64,000 nt of DNA from Herbaspirillum rhizosphaerae_A. GTDB taxonomy: Bacteria > Pseudomonadota > Gammaproteobacteria > Burkholderiales > Burkholderiaceae_D. The translations under genes were made by a program, and so were the position numbers. Position 1 is the first letter of the stretch. Every line of letters begins with the position of its first letter. The stretch lies in the NCBI RefSeq assembly GCF_046025915.1, contig NZ_JAQQFR010000011.1, forward strand, positions 1 to 64,000. The letters run 5' to 3'. Of the stretch, positions 1 to 11,632 are shown in pieces. The notes beneath the pieces are model-generated. The model was given only the letters and a program-made list of their open reading frames with translations, ran no database searches and had not been told where the DNA came from.

Positions 1-80
1 CAATGCGGGGCTTTTCGTTATCAGCTCTCAACGCCGGACATCAATGCGCTTTGACCGCGCAGAGCGAATATCAATCGATT

Positions 81-671
81 TTATTTCTTTGGTTCTGCTG
101 CAGGCGTTGCCGGGGCTGCGGCTGGTGCGGCACTAGCGGCGGCGGGGGCAGCAGCAGGGGCTGGAGTGGCTGGTTCTTTAAACTGAGCGCCAGACTGATT
201 GGCCATGTACACCACGGTACGTGCGATTTCAACATCATCCAAGTCTGGGTTGCCGCCCTTGGCCGGCATGGCGTTGAGGCCGTTCAGCGCGTGCGACAGC
301 AGCTTCTCGTAGCCTTCGCTGATACGTGCTTTCCAGGCAGCCGGGTCGCCGACCTTAGGTGCGCCAGCGATACCGGCCGCATGGCAGGCTGCGCAGGTGG
401 ACTTGAAGACTTCTTCGCCGCTGAGGAGTTGTTTCGGTGCGCTGGCGTCGCGGAAGGTGAAGCCTTCGTCGGCAACCGGCTTGATGCGGGCTGCGACCAT
501 TTCAGGCGTCTGACTGGCCGAGCCGGCACCAGTCTTTTGAGCGTTCGTTACATATTGCACCAGAAGTACGATGCAGATGATGGGGACCAGAAAACCGGCC
601 AATACTGCGGCAATCAGTTGTTTTGGCGTTTTGATTGCGGATTCGTGGTGTTCTTGATGTGCGTCGCTCAT
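81..671 (-). CDS. Membrane-anchored class I cytochrome c (cytochrome c5 type)
   Basis: A 196-residue electron carrier with one covalent haem. Residues 18-40 form a hydrophobic anchor, so the haem domain should sit on the periplasmic face. The haem motif CAACH is at residues 93-97, and the NAMPAKGG segment further on probably gives the methionine ligand. The tail is a low-complexity Ala/Pro stretch. The ATG at 671 is chosen because GAGGG lies about 8 bases upstream; a longer reading frame adds 19 residues without a clear ribosome site. One haem and the anchor fit the c5/c555 family of respiratory shuttles. The partner oxidase or reductase is not in the window. Confidence 0.85.
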   Translation of the reverse strand: MSDAHQEHHESAIKTPKQLIAAVLAGFLVPIICIVLLVQYVTNAQKTGAGSASQTPEMVAARIKPVADEGFTFRDASAPKQLLSGEEVFKSTCAACHAAGIAGAPKVGDPAAWKARISEGYEKLLSHALNGLNAMPAKGGNPDLDDVEIARTVVYMANQSGAQFKEPATPAPAAAPAAASAAPAAAPATPAAEPKK

Positions 672-882
672 ATTTCGTTCCCTCAGTGCAATATTCTTCG
701 AAAGCGTTATCCTGATTTTGTGCTGCAAATCAGTGTCTATTACTGTTTAGAGAAGCGTTGTCTCGCCCAACCTTTGATTATAGACACAATGTAATTCGTT
801 GGGAACGGAAAATAGTTGCTATGCGTGGACGCGCCAAGGGAAAAACTGTATCCTTCATCCCTCTTCGACGTTCACGTCCGAC

Positions 883-958
883 GCGGCTGTAGCTCAGTGG
901 ATAGAGTATTGGCCTCCGAAGCCAAGGGTCGTGGGTTCGATCCCCGCCAGCCGCACCA
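883..958 (+). tRNA. tRNA-Arg (anticodon CCG)
   Basis: A full cloverleaf of 76 nt with encoded CCA. The 7-bp acceptor stem pairs GCGGCTG with CAGCCGC. The anticodon stem TTGGC/GCCAA encloses the loop CTCCGAA, giving anticodon CCG, which reads the CGG arginine codon. The T arm contains GGTTCGATC. No convincing terminator follows. Confidence 0.95.
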
Positions 959-1199
959 ACCTATTATCTTGCGATTCAAATAATAGTCTCGTTTGTATTG
1001 TAATGAGCCATTTTTTCTTGCCGAATGATCGCGTTTTTGTCAGTCGCGTGTCAGATTATTCGGCGATCTGCGTGACTGTCCGCATTACCTTGCAGGTAAT
1101 CGCGATTTTCCCAATTTTGCCCCATTATGCAGCTGTGTGTTAAAGCTCACATCTGACGTGTAACTTGACGATATAACGCCTTGATCGTGCGTTAAAAGT

Positions 1200-1229
1200 T
1201 TGACGAATCCAGACGCAAGCAATTATAAT
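1200..1229 (+). promoter_or_regulatory. Probable sigma-70 promoter of the atp operon
   Basis: TTGACG at 1200-1205 and a perfect TATAAT at 1224-1229 are separated by 18 bases and lie about 60 bases before atpI. This is the only good promoter match in the 333-bp gap between tRNA-Arg and atpI (959-1291). Nothing else was recognised in that gap. Confidence 0.7.
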
Positions 1230-1291
1230 CGCCGGGCTTCTAAACCGCCGTCTGCTCATAATGAGTGCGGCCTGCACGATATTGGATATAT

Positions 1292-1636
1292 ATGCTGCGC
1301 ATCGTCCTTATGCAGCTCGTGGCCATGGTCGTCGTCGCATGTACTGCTGGTTTGTTGGGCGGCGTATCTGCGTTGTGGTCTGCATTGCTGGGGGGGCTGT
1401 GTTGTGTCGTCCCCAATACTCTGTTTGCTCTGCGTCTATATATAAGTGCCCGCAAGCCTGAAGGGGCTAACCCGATGACGTTTTTATTCGGGGAATTTAT
1501 CAAGATTGCTTCGACTCTTGCGCTCATGGGCGCAGTTGTTTGGTTGTATCGCGGTGTGAATTGGCTCGCATTTGTGCTGAGCTTCATCGTGGTGCTTAAA
1601 AGTTACTTAATTTTACTGTTTAGACATCGACCATGA
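1292..1636 (+). CDS. atpI: ATP synthase subunit I (AtpI)
   Basis: A small membrane protein of about 114 residues with four hydrophobic segments, at the head of the ATP synthase operon. AtpI helps assemble the c-ring in the membrane. The ATG at 1292 is preferred because the protein then begins directly with the first hydrophobic helix. An in-frame GTG at 1265 would add nine residues, and neither start has a strong ribosome site. The stop codon overlaps the atpB start (ATGA at 1633-1636), which suggests translational coupling. Confidence 0.85.
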   Translation: MLRIVLMQLVAMVVVACTAGLLGGVSALWSALLGGLCCVVPNTLFALRLYISARKPEGANPMTFLFGEFIKIASTLALMGAVVWLYRGVNWLAFVLSFIVVLKSYLILLFRHRP

Positions 1637-2448
1637 CCGCAGCCGATCACGCGCCTACAGCTTCAGAATACATCGTCCACCATCTCGGACATTTCTCTTC
1701 GCAACACCAAACCAAGATCGTTGATTTCTCGATCGTAAATGTGGATACCATCTTCTGGTCGGTGTTCTGTGGCGTGGTGGGTTGCCTGTTGATGTATCTG
1801 GCTGCACGCAAGGCCACTTCGGGCGTGCCGGGTCGTTTCCAGGCTTTCGTCGAAATGGTTGTTGAGATGGTCGAGGATCAATCCAAGGCTATCGTGCACG
1901 GCGACCGTACTTTCATCGCGCCACTCGCATTGACTGTGTTCGTTTGGGTCGCACTGATGAACTCTCTCGACTTTTTGCCGGTCGACCTGGTGTCAGGCAT
2001 CATGCGTCTGGCTGGCCTCGGTGAAATTCATCACCGCATCGTTCCTACTGCCGACCTGAACGGTACGTTGGGCATCGCTCTGGGCGTGTTGGCACTGATG
2101 CTGTATTACAGTGTCAAGATCAAGGGAGCCGGTGGTTTTATTCATGAATTGTTTGCTGCGCCGTTCGGCATCTGGCTGGCGCCTTTCAATCTGCTTCTGA
2201 ATATTATCGAATTTGCTGCTAAGACCGTGTCGCTGGGTATGCGGTTGTTCGGCAACATGTATGCGGGTGAGCTGTTGTTCTTGCTGATCGCATTGCTGGG
2301 TTCGGCTGCTACGGCGTTCGGCTTTGTCGGCCACGTTATTGCAGGTTCGATCTGGGCAATTTTCCACATCCTGATCGTGTTGCTGCAAGCATTCATTTTC
2401 ATGATGTTGACACTGGTTTACCTCGGCCAGGCGCATGAGGCGCACTAA
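1633..2448 (+). CDS. atpB: F0F1 ATP synthase subunit a
   Basis: The 271-residue proton-channel subunit of the Fo motor. It has several transmembrane helices. The conserved block SLGMRLFGNMYAGEL contains the essential arginine, here Arg204, which faces the carboxylate of the c-ring. It overlaps atpI by four bases and is followed by atpE after a 77-base gap, as in other betaproteobacteria. Confidence 0.97.
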   Translation: MTAADHAPTASEYIVHHLGHFSSQHQTKIVDFSIVNVDTIFWSVFCGVVGCLLMYLAARKATSGVPGRFQAFVEMVVEMVEDQSKAIVHGDRTFIAPLALTVFVWVALMNSLDFLPVDLVSGIMRLAGLGEIHHRIVPTADLNGTLGIALGVLALMLYYSVKIKGAGGFIHELFAAPFGIWLAPFNLLLNIIEFAAKTVSLGMRLFGNMYAGELLFLLIALLGSAATAFGFVGHVIAGSIWAIFHILIVLLQAFIFMMLTLVYLGQAHEAH

Positions 2449-2525
2449 CAAGGCTGCTGTACGGTTTTAGCTTTTTGGTTTGTTTTTTGATTTTTGTATT
2501 AACTTTAACTTTCTAAGGAATTGTC

Positions 2526-2771
2526 ATGACTGATGTCTCTTTCGTTGCTTTGGCTTGCGGTTTGATCATTGGCCTGGGTGCTATCGGTGCTTGTATCGGT
2601 ATCGCAATCATGGGCGGTAAGTACCTCGAAGCATCTGCACGTCAGCCAGAACTGATGAACACACTGCAAACCAAGATGTTCCTGCTGGCCGGTCTGATCG
2701 ACGCTGCGTTCCTGATCGGTGTTGGTATCGCCATGTTGTTCGCATTTGCAAATCCGTTCATCGCGAAGTAA
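2526..2771 (+). CDS. atpE: F0F1 ATP synthase subunit c
   Basis: The 81-residue hairpin of the c-ring. Two hydrophobic helices flank a polar loop (residues about 38-45, ARQPE). The ion-binding carboxylate is Asp59 in AGLIDAAF. The Gln/Glu/Ser signature of sodium-dependent rings is absent, so the motor should be proton-driven. AAGGA lies a few bases before the ATG. It is the third gene of the atp operon. Confidence 0.97.
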   Translation: MTDVSFVALACGLIIGLGAIGACIGIAIMGGKYLEASARQPELMNTLQTKMFLLAGLIDAAFLIGVGIAMLFAFANPFIAK

Positions 2772-2847
2772 TTCGGGCGGCATAGCCGATTCTCATTTTT
2801 GCCGGATTGATTAGTTCGGCACACGATATTCTGAGAAGGAAATTACC

Positions 2848-3318
2848 GTGAACTTAAATGCAACATTGTTTGCGCAGTTCGTGGTCTTCTTCATCCTCGC
2901 CGGCTTTACGATGAAATTCGTTTGGCCGCCGTTGATCAAGGCGCTCGACGAGCGCGCGAAGAAGATTGCGGACGGCTTGGCTGCTGCTGACCGCGGCAAG
3001 GCTGACCTGGCTGCCGCTGAAAAGCGCGTTCAGGCAGAGCTGGCAACAGCACGCGACGAAGGCCAAAAACGTATCGGTGACGCTGAAAAGCGTGCTCAGC
3101 TGATTATTGAAGAAGCAAAGAAAACCGCTTCCGAAGAAGCAGCGCGCATCATCGCCAATGCTAAGGCAGATGCAGAGCAGCAAGTGACCAAAGCGCGTGA
3201 AGACTTGCGCGGCGAAGTTGCGACCCTCGCGGTCAAAGGCGCCGAGCAGATTCTGAAGCGTGAAGTCAACGCGGCTGCACATGCCGAATTGCTGAACCAA
3301 CTGAAAACAGAGCTGTAA
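2848..3318 (+). CDS. atpF: F0F1 ATP synthase subunit b
   Basis: The peripheral-stalk subunit of 156 residues, with one N-terminal membrane helix (about residues 6-26) followed by a long charged Ala/Lys/Glu-rich helix that dimerises and reaches up to subunit delta. It starts at GTG 2848 behind AGAAGGAAA. Its stop is one base before the atpH ATG, so the two genes are probably translated together. Confidence 0.96.
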   Translation: MNLNATLFAQFVVFFILAGFTMKFVWPPLIKALDERAKKIADGLAAADRGKADLAAAEKRVQAELATARDEGQKRIGDAEKRAQLIIEEAKKTASEEAARIIANAKADAEQQVTKAREDLRGEVATLAVKGAEQILKREVNAAAHAELLNQLKTEL

Positions 3319-3319
3319 T

Positions 3320-3853
3320 ATGGCCGAACTCGCAACGATTGCTCGCCCTTATGCAGAAGCCCTGTTCCGAGTGGCCAAAGCCGGCAGTTTGTCGGCCTGG
3401 TCCGATCTCGTTTCCGAGATGGCGCAAGTCGCAGCGCACCCTGATGTGAAAGCAGTTGCGCAAAATCCGGCACTGACGGATGCGCAGATTGCTTCCACGT
3501 TTGCGTCCGTTCTGAAAACACCATTGAGCGTCGAAGCCCAAAACTTCGTCAGCGCCTTGGTGGTAAACGGTCGTCTGACGCTGTTGCCTGAAATTGCCAC
3601 ACAATTCCATACGCTGAAAAACGCACAGGAAGGCGCCGCTGATGCAGAAATCACCAGTGCGTTTGAATTGTCCGATGCGCAGTTGAAGGATGTGGTCGCC
3701 ACGCTGGAAAAGAAATTTGGTCGCAAGCTGACGCCAACCGTCAAGGTGGATAACGCGTTGATCGGCGGCGTGCGTGTGGTGGTCGGTGACGAAGTGTTCG
3801 ATACCTCGGTGCGCGCGAAGCTGCAACAGTTACATGTTGCCTTGGCTGCATAA
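3320..3853 (+). CDS. atpH: F0F1 ATP synthase subunit delta
   Basis: The 177-residue delta subunit that ties the b-stalk to the top of the alpha/beta hexamer. It opens with the family signature ATIARPYAEALF and ends with the conserved IGGVRVVVGDEVFDTSVRAKL block. It lies between atpF and atpA. The ribosome site lies in the end of atpF and is weak, which is consistent with coupling. Confidence 0.96.
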   Translation: MAELATIARPYAEALFRVAKAGSLSAWSDLVSEMAQVAAHPDVKAVAQNPALTDAQIASTFASVLKTPLSVEAQNFVSALVVNGRLTLLPEIATQFHTLKNAQEGAADAEITSAFELSDAQLKDVVATLEKKFGRKLTPTVKVDNALIGGVRVVVGDEVFDTSVRAKLQQLHVALAA

Positions 3854-3907
3854 AACCTGGGCCTTGGCGTAACAGCCTAAGCGATAGAAAAATTTTTAGG
3901 AGTTAGT

Positions 3908-5449
<1,542 letters not shown>

Positions 5450-5466
5450 TTTAACTGGAGCACGGA

Positions 5467-6351
5467 ATGGCTACAGGTAAAGAGATACGCAGCAAGATCA
5501 AGAGCGTAGAAAATACGAAGAAGATCACCAAGGCGATGGAAATGGTTGCGGCCTCCAAAATGCGCAAAGCGCAGGACCGGATGCGTGCGGCACGTCCCTA
5601 CAGTGAAAAGATTCGTCATATCGCGTCTAACTTGTCGCAAGCCAATCCAGAGTACACGCACCCGTTCATGGTGAAGCAGGACAACTCCAAGAACGTTGGT
5701 TTCATCGTCGTCACCACAGACAAAGGTCTGTGCGGCGGCATGAATACCAACTCCTTGCGTTTGCTGACCGCGAAACTGCGTGAGCTGGAAGGACAAGGAA
5801 ACAAGGTTCAAGCTGTAGCGATCGGTAACAAGGGTCTGAGTTTTCTCAACCGGATCGGCGCGAAGGTCGTAGCGCATGCCGCACAACTGGGTGATACGCC
5901 GCATCTGGAAAAGCTGATCGGGCCGGTGAAAGTACTGCTTGATGCTTACCAGGAAGGTCGCCTGGATGCGGTTTATCTGGTGTACACCAAGTTCATCAAC
6001 ACGATGAAGCAAGAGCCGATGCTGCAGCAATTGCTGCCGTTGTCAGCTGATCGTCTTGAGGCTGATACTAAGGCTGGTGATGCAGGTTCGCATTCCTGGG
6101 ACTACATTTACGAGCCAGATGTGCAAAGCGTCATCGATGAATTGCTGGTGCGTTATGTAGAAGCGCTGATTTACCAGGCTGTCGCAGAAAACATGGCGTC
6201 CGAGCAATCGGCGCGGATGGTGGCGATGAAGTCTGCCAGCGATAATGCGGGTAACGTGATCGGCGAATTGAAACTGGTTTACAACAAGACTCGTCAAGCT
6301 GCGATTACCAAGGAACTCTCGGAAATCGTTGCCGGTGCGGCTGCGGTGTAA
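5467..6351 (+). CDS. atpG: F0F1 ATP synthase subunit gamma
   Basis: The 294-residue central-shaft subunit that rotates inside the alpha/beta hexamer. Family blocks are the N-terminal IRSKIKSVENTKKITKAMEMV helix, VTTDKGLCGGMN near residue 82, and the C-terminal TRQAAITKELSEIVAGAAA. The start follows CTGGAGC. It sits 17 bases after atpA. Confidence 0.97.
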   Translation: MATGKEIRSKIKSVENTKKITKAMEMVAASKMRKAQDRMRAARPYSEKIRHIASNLSQANPEYTHPFMVKQDNSKNVGFIVVTTDKGLCGGMNTNSLRLLTAKLRELEGQGNKVQAVAIGNKGLSFLNRIGAKVVAHAAQLGDTPHLEKLIGPVKVLLDAYQEGRLDAVYLVYTKFINTMKQEPMLQQLLPLSADRLEADTKAGDAGSHSWDYIYEPDVQSVIDELLVRYVEALIYQAVAENMASEQSARMVAMKSASDNAGNVIGELKLVYNKTRQAAITKELSEIVAGAAAV

Positions 6352-6402
6352 CGCGCAAACTGCGCTTAACAGAACTTAATTTTATATATTGAAGGAACGA
6401 AA

Positions 6403-7803
<1,401 letters not shown>

Positions 7804-7873
7804 GATCTCTTGATTCTCGCGATGCCGCCCTTGCTTGAAATTAAGCGGGGCGGCTGAACGGATAGGAAACGAC

Positions 7874-8296
7874 ATGGCACATACTATTCACGTTGACGTA
7901 GTCTCCGCCGAAGAAGAAATCTTCTCCGGTGAGGCGGAATTCGTCGCGTTGCCGGGTGAAGCGGGTGAGCTGGGGATTTATCCTCGTCACACTCCCTTGA
8001 TCACGCGCATCAAGCCGGGTGCAGTACGCATCAAGATCCCTGGCCAGGCGCAAGACGAGTTCGTTTTCGTCGCCGGCGGTTTGCTGGAAGTGCAACCTGA
8101 TACCGTCACTGTTCTCGCTGACACCGCAATTCGCGGTTCGGATCTGGATGAAGCCAAAGCAAGCGCTGCGAAGAAACTCGCAGAAGAAGCGTTGGCAAGT
8201 CGCGATTCGAAGATCGATTACGCAGCAGCACAAGCCGAACTGGCAACTGCTATAGCGCAATTGGCAGCGATTCAGAGGTTGCGTCAGAAGCGTTAA
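7874..8296 (+). CDS. atpC: F0F1 ATP synthase subunit epsilon
   Basis: The 140-residue epsilon subunit, an N-terminal beta-sandwich (with LPGEAGELGIYPRHTPLIT) followed by a C-terminal two-helix hairpin rich in Ala. It couples the shaft to the c-ring and acts as an internal inhibitor of ATP hydrolysis. The ATG at 7874 behind AGGAAAC is preferred over an upstream in-frame start at 7835. It is the last gene of the operon and a terminator follows 48 bases later. Confidence 0.95.
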   Translation: MAHTIHVDVVSAEEEIFSGEAEFVALPGEAGELGIYPRHTPLITRIKPGAVRIKIPGQAQDEFVFVAGGLLEVQPDTVTVLADTAIRGSDLDEAKASAAKKLAEEALASRDSKIDYAAAQAELATAIAQLAAIQRLRQKR

Positions 8297-8343
8297 TTCG
8301 CTTGGCACTGCAAGCATTTCGCGATCAGTCATTCAGCATTAGT

Positions 8344-8371
8344 AAAAAAGGCAGCTTCGGCTGTCTTTTTT
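8344..8371 (+). terminator. Rho-independent terminator of the atp operon
   Basis: A run of A, then GGCAGC, a TTCG tetraloop, GCTGTC (one G-U pair) and a T tract. The A and T tracts extend the stem. It lies just after atpC. Confidence 0.85.
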
Positions 8372-8554
8372 ATTTTCAAGGCTATTGCACCAAACTTCTT
8401 GTCTTTCCTGCACAGATTCATCTCTTCAGGCGCCTGATTACGCGTATCGCCAGTTACACACAGCTCGCACGGGTGGCCCATGGCGACGGTACAGCAGTCT
8501 CACTCCTGATGAGGTAAAGTGGAACGTCGTGTCCCATGAAGAAAGCCATCATCC

Positions 8555-8980
8555 ATGAATGCAAACACCGCACCCAAACCGATCATCGCCGTCGTCGGAT
8601 TATCGAGTCGTCCGGATCGTCCCAGCTATGACGTCAGCGCGTACATGCAGCACCACGGCTACCGCATCGTCGCCGTCAACCCCATGTATGCCGGGACGCA
8701 GATATTGGGCGAATATTGTTACGCGAATTTGCAGGACGCGGCGGCGGCACTTGCCGGCGCCGGCCTGAAAATCGATATCGTTGATTGCTTTCGCAAATCG
8801 GCCGACATCCCGCCGGTGGTCGACGAGGCGATTGACATCGGTGCCACCTGCGTGTGGATGCAGCAGGGGATCGTCAATGAAGCCGCTGCTGTCAAAGCGC
8901 AGCGGGCAGGGCTGGTCGTCATTATGGATCGTTGCCTCAAGATCGATCACGCCATGGGAATTACGCATGGCGTGTTGTAG
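8555..8980 (+). CDS. CoA-binding domain protein (YccU-like)
   Basis: A 141-residue single-domain Rossmann protein of the CoA_binding_2 family. The start PIIAVVGLSSRPDRPSY is the nucleotide-binding loop, and IGATCVWMQQGIVNEAA matches the block found in the CoA-binding half of succinyl-CoA ligase alpha chains. No catalytic domain is attached. The family is widespread and its role is not settled; CoA or NAD(P) binding is inferred from the fold. It precedes the ppk2 gene by 57 bases on the same strand. Confidence 0.8.
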   Translation: MNANTAPKPIIAVVGLSSRPDRPSYDVSAYMQHHGYRIVAVNPMYAGTQILGEYCYANLQDAAAALAGAGLKIDIVDCFRKSADIPPVVDEAIDIGATCVWMQQGIVNEAAAVKAQRAGLVVIMDRCLKIDHAMGITHGVL

Positions 8981-9037
8981 TCCAACTGCTTCCACGGTTT
9001 GAATGAGCCGAATCCACCCGCAATCAAGGAGACATGT

Positions 9038-9844
9038 GTGAGCATCCGCGAGCAATTTCGAGCGACAAAGAAAACCGATATCAAGGACGAGAATGCGGCC
9101 GCAAAGCCTCTGTCCAGCGGTGATAAAACGGCAGATAAATTGCAGATTCAGGCGATCGCAGAACAAATCGGCGAGCTACAGGCCATGTTGTACGCCGCGA
9201 ACGACAAAAAAGTACTCGTGGTGTTGCAAGGGATGGATACCAGCGGCAAAGATGGCACCGTCAATGGCGTCTTTGGCAGTATTAATCCGGAAGGCATCCG
9301 TGTCATCAGCTACAAAGCGCCCAGTACGCTGGAGCTGCAGCACGACTATCTCTGGCGCATCCACCAGCAGGTGCCCCGGAAGGGCGAAATTGCGGTCTTC
9401 AATCGCAGTCATTACGAAGACGTGCTGATCACACGCGTGCACGACTGGATCGACGCTGCTGAGTGCAAACGGCGCTACGCACAGATTAACGACTTCGAAC
9501 GCATGCTGAGTGAGACCGGCACCGTCATCATCAAATTCTTCCTGCATATCTCCAAAGAAGAGCAGCGCGCGCGTTTGCAAGAACGTGTCGACGATCCAAC
9601 CAAGCATTGGAAATTCGACATAGGCGATCTCGAGGAACGCAAAAGCTGGGACGACTATCAAAAGGTGTACAGTCAGGCGATTCAAGCTACCGACGCTGAT
9701 CACGCGCCCTGGTATCTGATTCCGGCGAATTCCAAGACGCATCGAAATCTGGCGATCGCCAACATCGTGCTGGAAACCATGCAAGACATGAAGCTTGCGT
9801 ACCCGCCAGCAAAGAAAGAGCTCATCGACTTGAAGGTCAAGTAA
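9038..9844 (+). CDS. ppk2: Polyphosphate kinase 2 family protein (PPK2)
   Basis: Transfers phosphate between polyphosphate and nucleotides. The 268-residue single-domain form has Walker A GMDTSGKDGT at residues 65-74 and the Walker B/lid block FNRSHYEDVL at about 121-130, both typical of PPK2. Single-domain enzymes usually phosphorylate ADP, GDP or AMP; the sequence alone does not settle the preference, though the motifs look most like the class III enzymes. The GTG at 9038 is chosen because AAGGAG sits 6 bases upstream; a longer frame starts with TTG at 8999 and has no ribosome site. Confidence 0.85.
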   Translation: MSIREQFRATKKTDIKDENAAAKPLSSGDKTADKLQIQAIAEQIGELQAMLYAANDKKVLVVLQGMDTSGKDGTVNGVFGSINPEGIRVISYKAPSTLELQHDYLWRIHQQVPRKGEIAVFNRSHYEDVLITRVHDWIDAAECKRRYAQINDFERMLSETGTVIIKFFLHISKEEQRARLQERVDDPTKHWKFDIGDLEERKSWDDYQKVYSQAIQATDADHAPWYLIPANSKTHRNLAIANIVLETMQDMKLAYPPAKKELIDLKVK

Positions 9845-9845
9845 C

Positions 9846-10607
9846 ATGCGACGCTGGCTTCCGGAGATTTTCGCCTTGCCGTTGTTGCCATGGTTGCTGG
9901 CACAAGGCAAGCGTACGCGGAGGATCACGCCGCGCATGCCGGAAGCTGCCGGCGAGCGTCATGGTATCTGCGTGCCTGCGCAACCGGTATCGCCTGAAGC
10001 GACACCTTATTCTTTACTCGCCATTGGTGAATCTCCTGTCGCCGGTGTCGGCGTTGTCACACAGGAGCAAGCCATCACGGCGCAACTGGCGCACAATTTG
10101 GCGCTGCGTTGGCAGCGCCCGGTAAGTTGGATCGCCTTCGGCAAAAACGGTGCGACAGTGGCGGATGCAATCCGCGATGTGGCACCGCAATTACCGAACG
10201 GGAAAGTGAATGTGGTACTGATCGCTTTTGGCGTGAACGACAGTACCGCTTTCCGCAGTAGTGCTCGCTACCGCGCGGATCTCGCCACCTTGACGCAACT
10301 GGTGCAACAGCGTCTGCATCCTGACTTGCTGGTGATCGCCGGGGTGCCGCCGCTGCGTCTGTTTCCGGCGCTGCCGCAACCTTTGCGGCATGTACTTGGA
10401 TTGAAGGCAGACACGCTTAGTGACGCAGCAAAGGCGCTGGCCTCCGCGACGCCGCAGACGATCTTCGTGCCGGTGGAAAGCAATGCGCGCGATCGTTCGC
10501 TGATGGCCGTCGACGGCTATCATCCGTCGACATCAGGTGTGATTTTATGGGCGGAGCAACTTGCTGCAGCTATCAACGACAGCATGGGCAAGCACTCTCG
10601 CTTCTGA
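9846..10607 (+). CDS. SGNH/GDSL-type esterase or lipase
   Basis: A 253-residue SGNH hydrolase. The catalytic serine is Ser63 in a GES motif (usually GDS). The block III residues are GVND (129-132), and the Asp/His pair is D223 and H226 in DGYHPS. An N-terminal hydrophobic stretch (residues 6-19) may anchor or export it. It begins one base after the ppk2 stop, so the two are probably co-transcribed. The substrate is unknown; lipase, thioesterase or carbohydrate esterase activities all occur in this family. Confidence 0.8.
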   Translation: MRRWLPEIFALPLLPWLLAQGKRTRRITPRMPEAAGERHGICVPAQPVSPEATPYSLLAIGESPVAGVGVVTQEQAITAQLAHNLALRWQRPVSWIAFGKNGATVADAIRDVAPQLPNGKVNVVLIAFGVNDSTAFRSSARYRADLATLTQLVQQRLHPDLLVIAGVPPLRLFPALPQPLRHVLGLKADTLSDAAKALASATPQTIFVPVESNARDRSLMAVDGYHPSTSGVILWAEQLAAAINDSMGKHSRF

Positions 10608-10640
10608 CAGGGGAAGTCCTTTGAGGTAGGCGACCGGGCC

Positions 10641-10670
10641 GAACCAGACTACCTGTGGCTATTCTGGTTC
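10641..10670. terminator. Inverted repeat between convergent genes
   Basis: GAACCAGA at 10641-10648 pairs perfectly with TCTGGTTC at 10663-10670 around a 14-base loop. It lies between the converging hydrolase and PheC-like genes. There is no T tract, so a terminator role is only likely. Confidence 0.4.
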
Positions 10671-10695
10671 AGTGAGCCGCCTCAACGTAGTCATG

Positions 10696-11469
10696 TCAGT
10701 GCAGCCACTTGTTGACGATACGGTCATAGTCGCCGGTCGCCTTCAGCATGTGCATCCAGGCATCAACGAACTCTTTGAAGGCGACATCCGCGCGCGGCAG
10801 CATGAAAGCCTTCTCGGCAAATTGCAGCGGCTTGTCCGGATTGATCGGGCAAAGCTCCGGATGCAGTTTGGCCTGCCACAACACTTCGCTTGAATCGGTC
10901 ACCATTACGTCCGCCTTGCCATCAACGATTTGCTGGAAAATCGTCACATTGTCCGGATGCAAGACCAGTTGCGCCTGCTTGAAGTTGGCGCGGGCAAAAC
11001 GCTCATTCGTTCCGCCAGGATTGAAAATCGCGCGCGTTGTCGGCTTGTCGATCATGTCCAGCGTCTGGAATTTGGCCGCATCGGCACAGCGTACGATAGG
11101 TGCCTTGCCGTCGACCATGTGCGCTGCCGCAAACGACACCTTCTTCAAGCGATCCAGCGTGACCGACACGCCGCCCATGGCGACATCGCATTTGGACAGA
11201 AAGTCGTTCATCAGCGTCGGCCAACTGGTTTTCACAAGTTGCACTTCAACGCCAAGCGCCTTGCCCAGCGATTGCGCCAGATCGACGTCGATGCCTTCAA
11301 AGCTGTTGTCTGCCTTGAAATAAGTAAAAGGTTTGTAATCACCGGTCATGCACACGCGCAGCTTGCCGTTCTTGAGCACCTCGTCGAGGCGGCTGCTCTC
11401 TGCGGCTTGTGCCGCCTGCATGGACAGACCCGCGCAAAGCAAGCCGAACGCAATCAACCATTTCTTCAT
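10696..11469 (-). CDS. Periplasmic PheC-like protein (cyclohexadienyl dehydratase / amino-acid-binding family)
   Basis: A 257-residue exported protein with a signal peptide ending near AQAA (residue 22) and a type 2 periplasmic-binding fold. The blocks TGDYKPFTYF, FNPGGTNERFARANFKQAQ and HPDNVTIFQQIVDGKADVM closely resemble Pseudomonas PheC, which turns arogenate or prephenate into phenylalanine or phenylpyruvate. The acidic TDSSE segment, where PheC has a catalytic glutamate, is kept. No ABC permease or ATPase lies beside it, which favours an enzyme over a transport protein. It could still be a binding protein for a transporter elsewhere. Confidence 0.75.
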   Translation of the reverse strand: MKKWLIAFGLLCAGLSMQAAQAAESSRLDEVLKNGKLRVCMTGDYKPFTYFKADNSFEGIDVDLAQSLGKALGVEVQLVKTSWPTLMNDFLSKCDVAMGGVSVTLDRLKKVSFAAAHMVDGKAPIVRCADAAKFQTLDMIDKPTTRAIFNPGGTNERFARANFKQAQLVLHPDNVTIFQQIVDGKADVMVTDSSEVLWQAKLHPELCPINPDKPLQFAEKAFMLPRADVAFKEFVDAWMHMLKATGDYDRIVNKWLH

Positions 11470-11632
11470 GTCATCCTCCTGATTATTTTATTGAGCGGAG
11501 ACGATAGCACGCAGGTTTCCCGTCATCAATCCATCCTGCCAAAATGATTGGGTGGCCAACTTGGGCAAGATCTCTGATTTCCCGTTTGGGTGCGATAATA
11601 GCGGATTGCCGACTTGCTCCACACGATCGCTC

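Noticed and set aside
3..794. Plus-strand frame over the cytochrome gene
   Set aside because: The minus strand has a haem motif, membrane anchor and ribosome site; the plus frame has neither motif nor start signal.
799..1143. Open frame across tRNA-Arg
   Set aside because: It runs through the tRNA gene and has no ribosome site.
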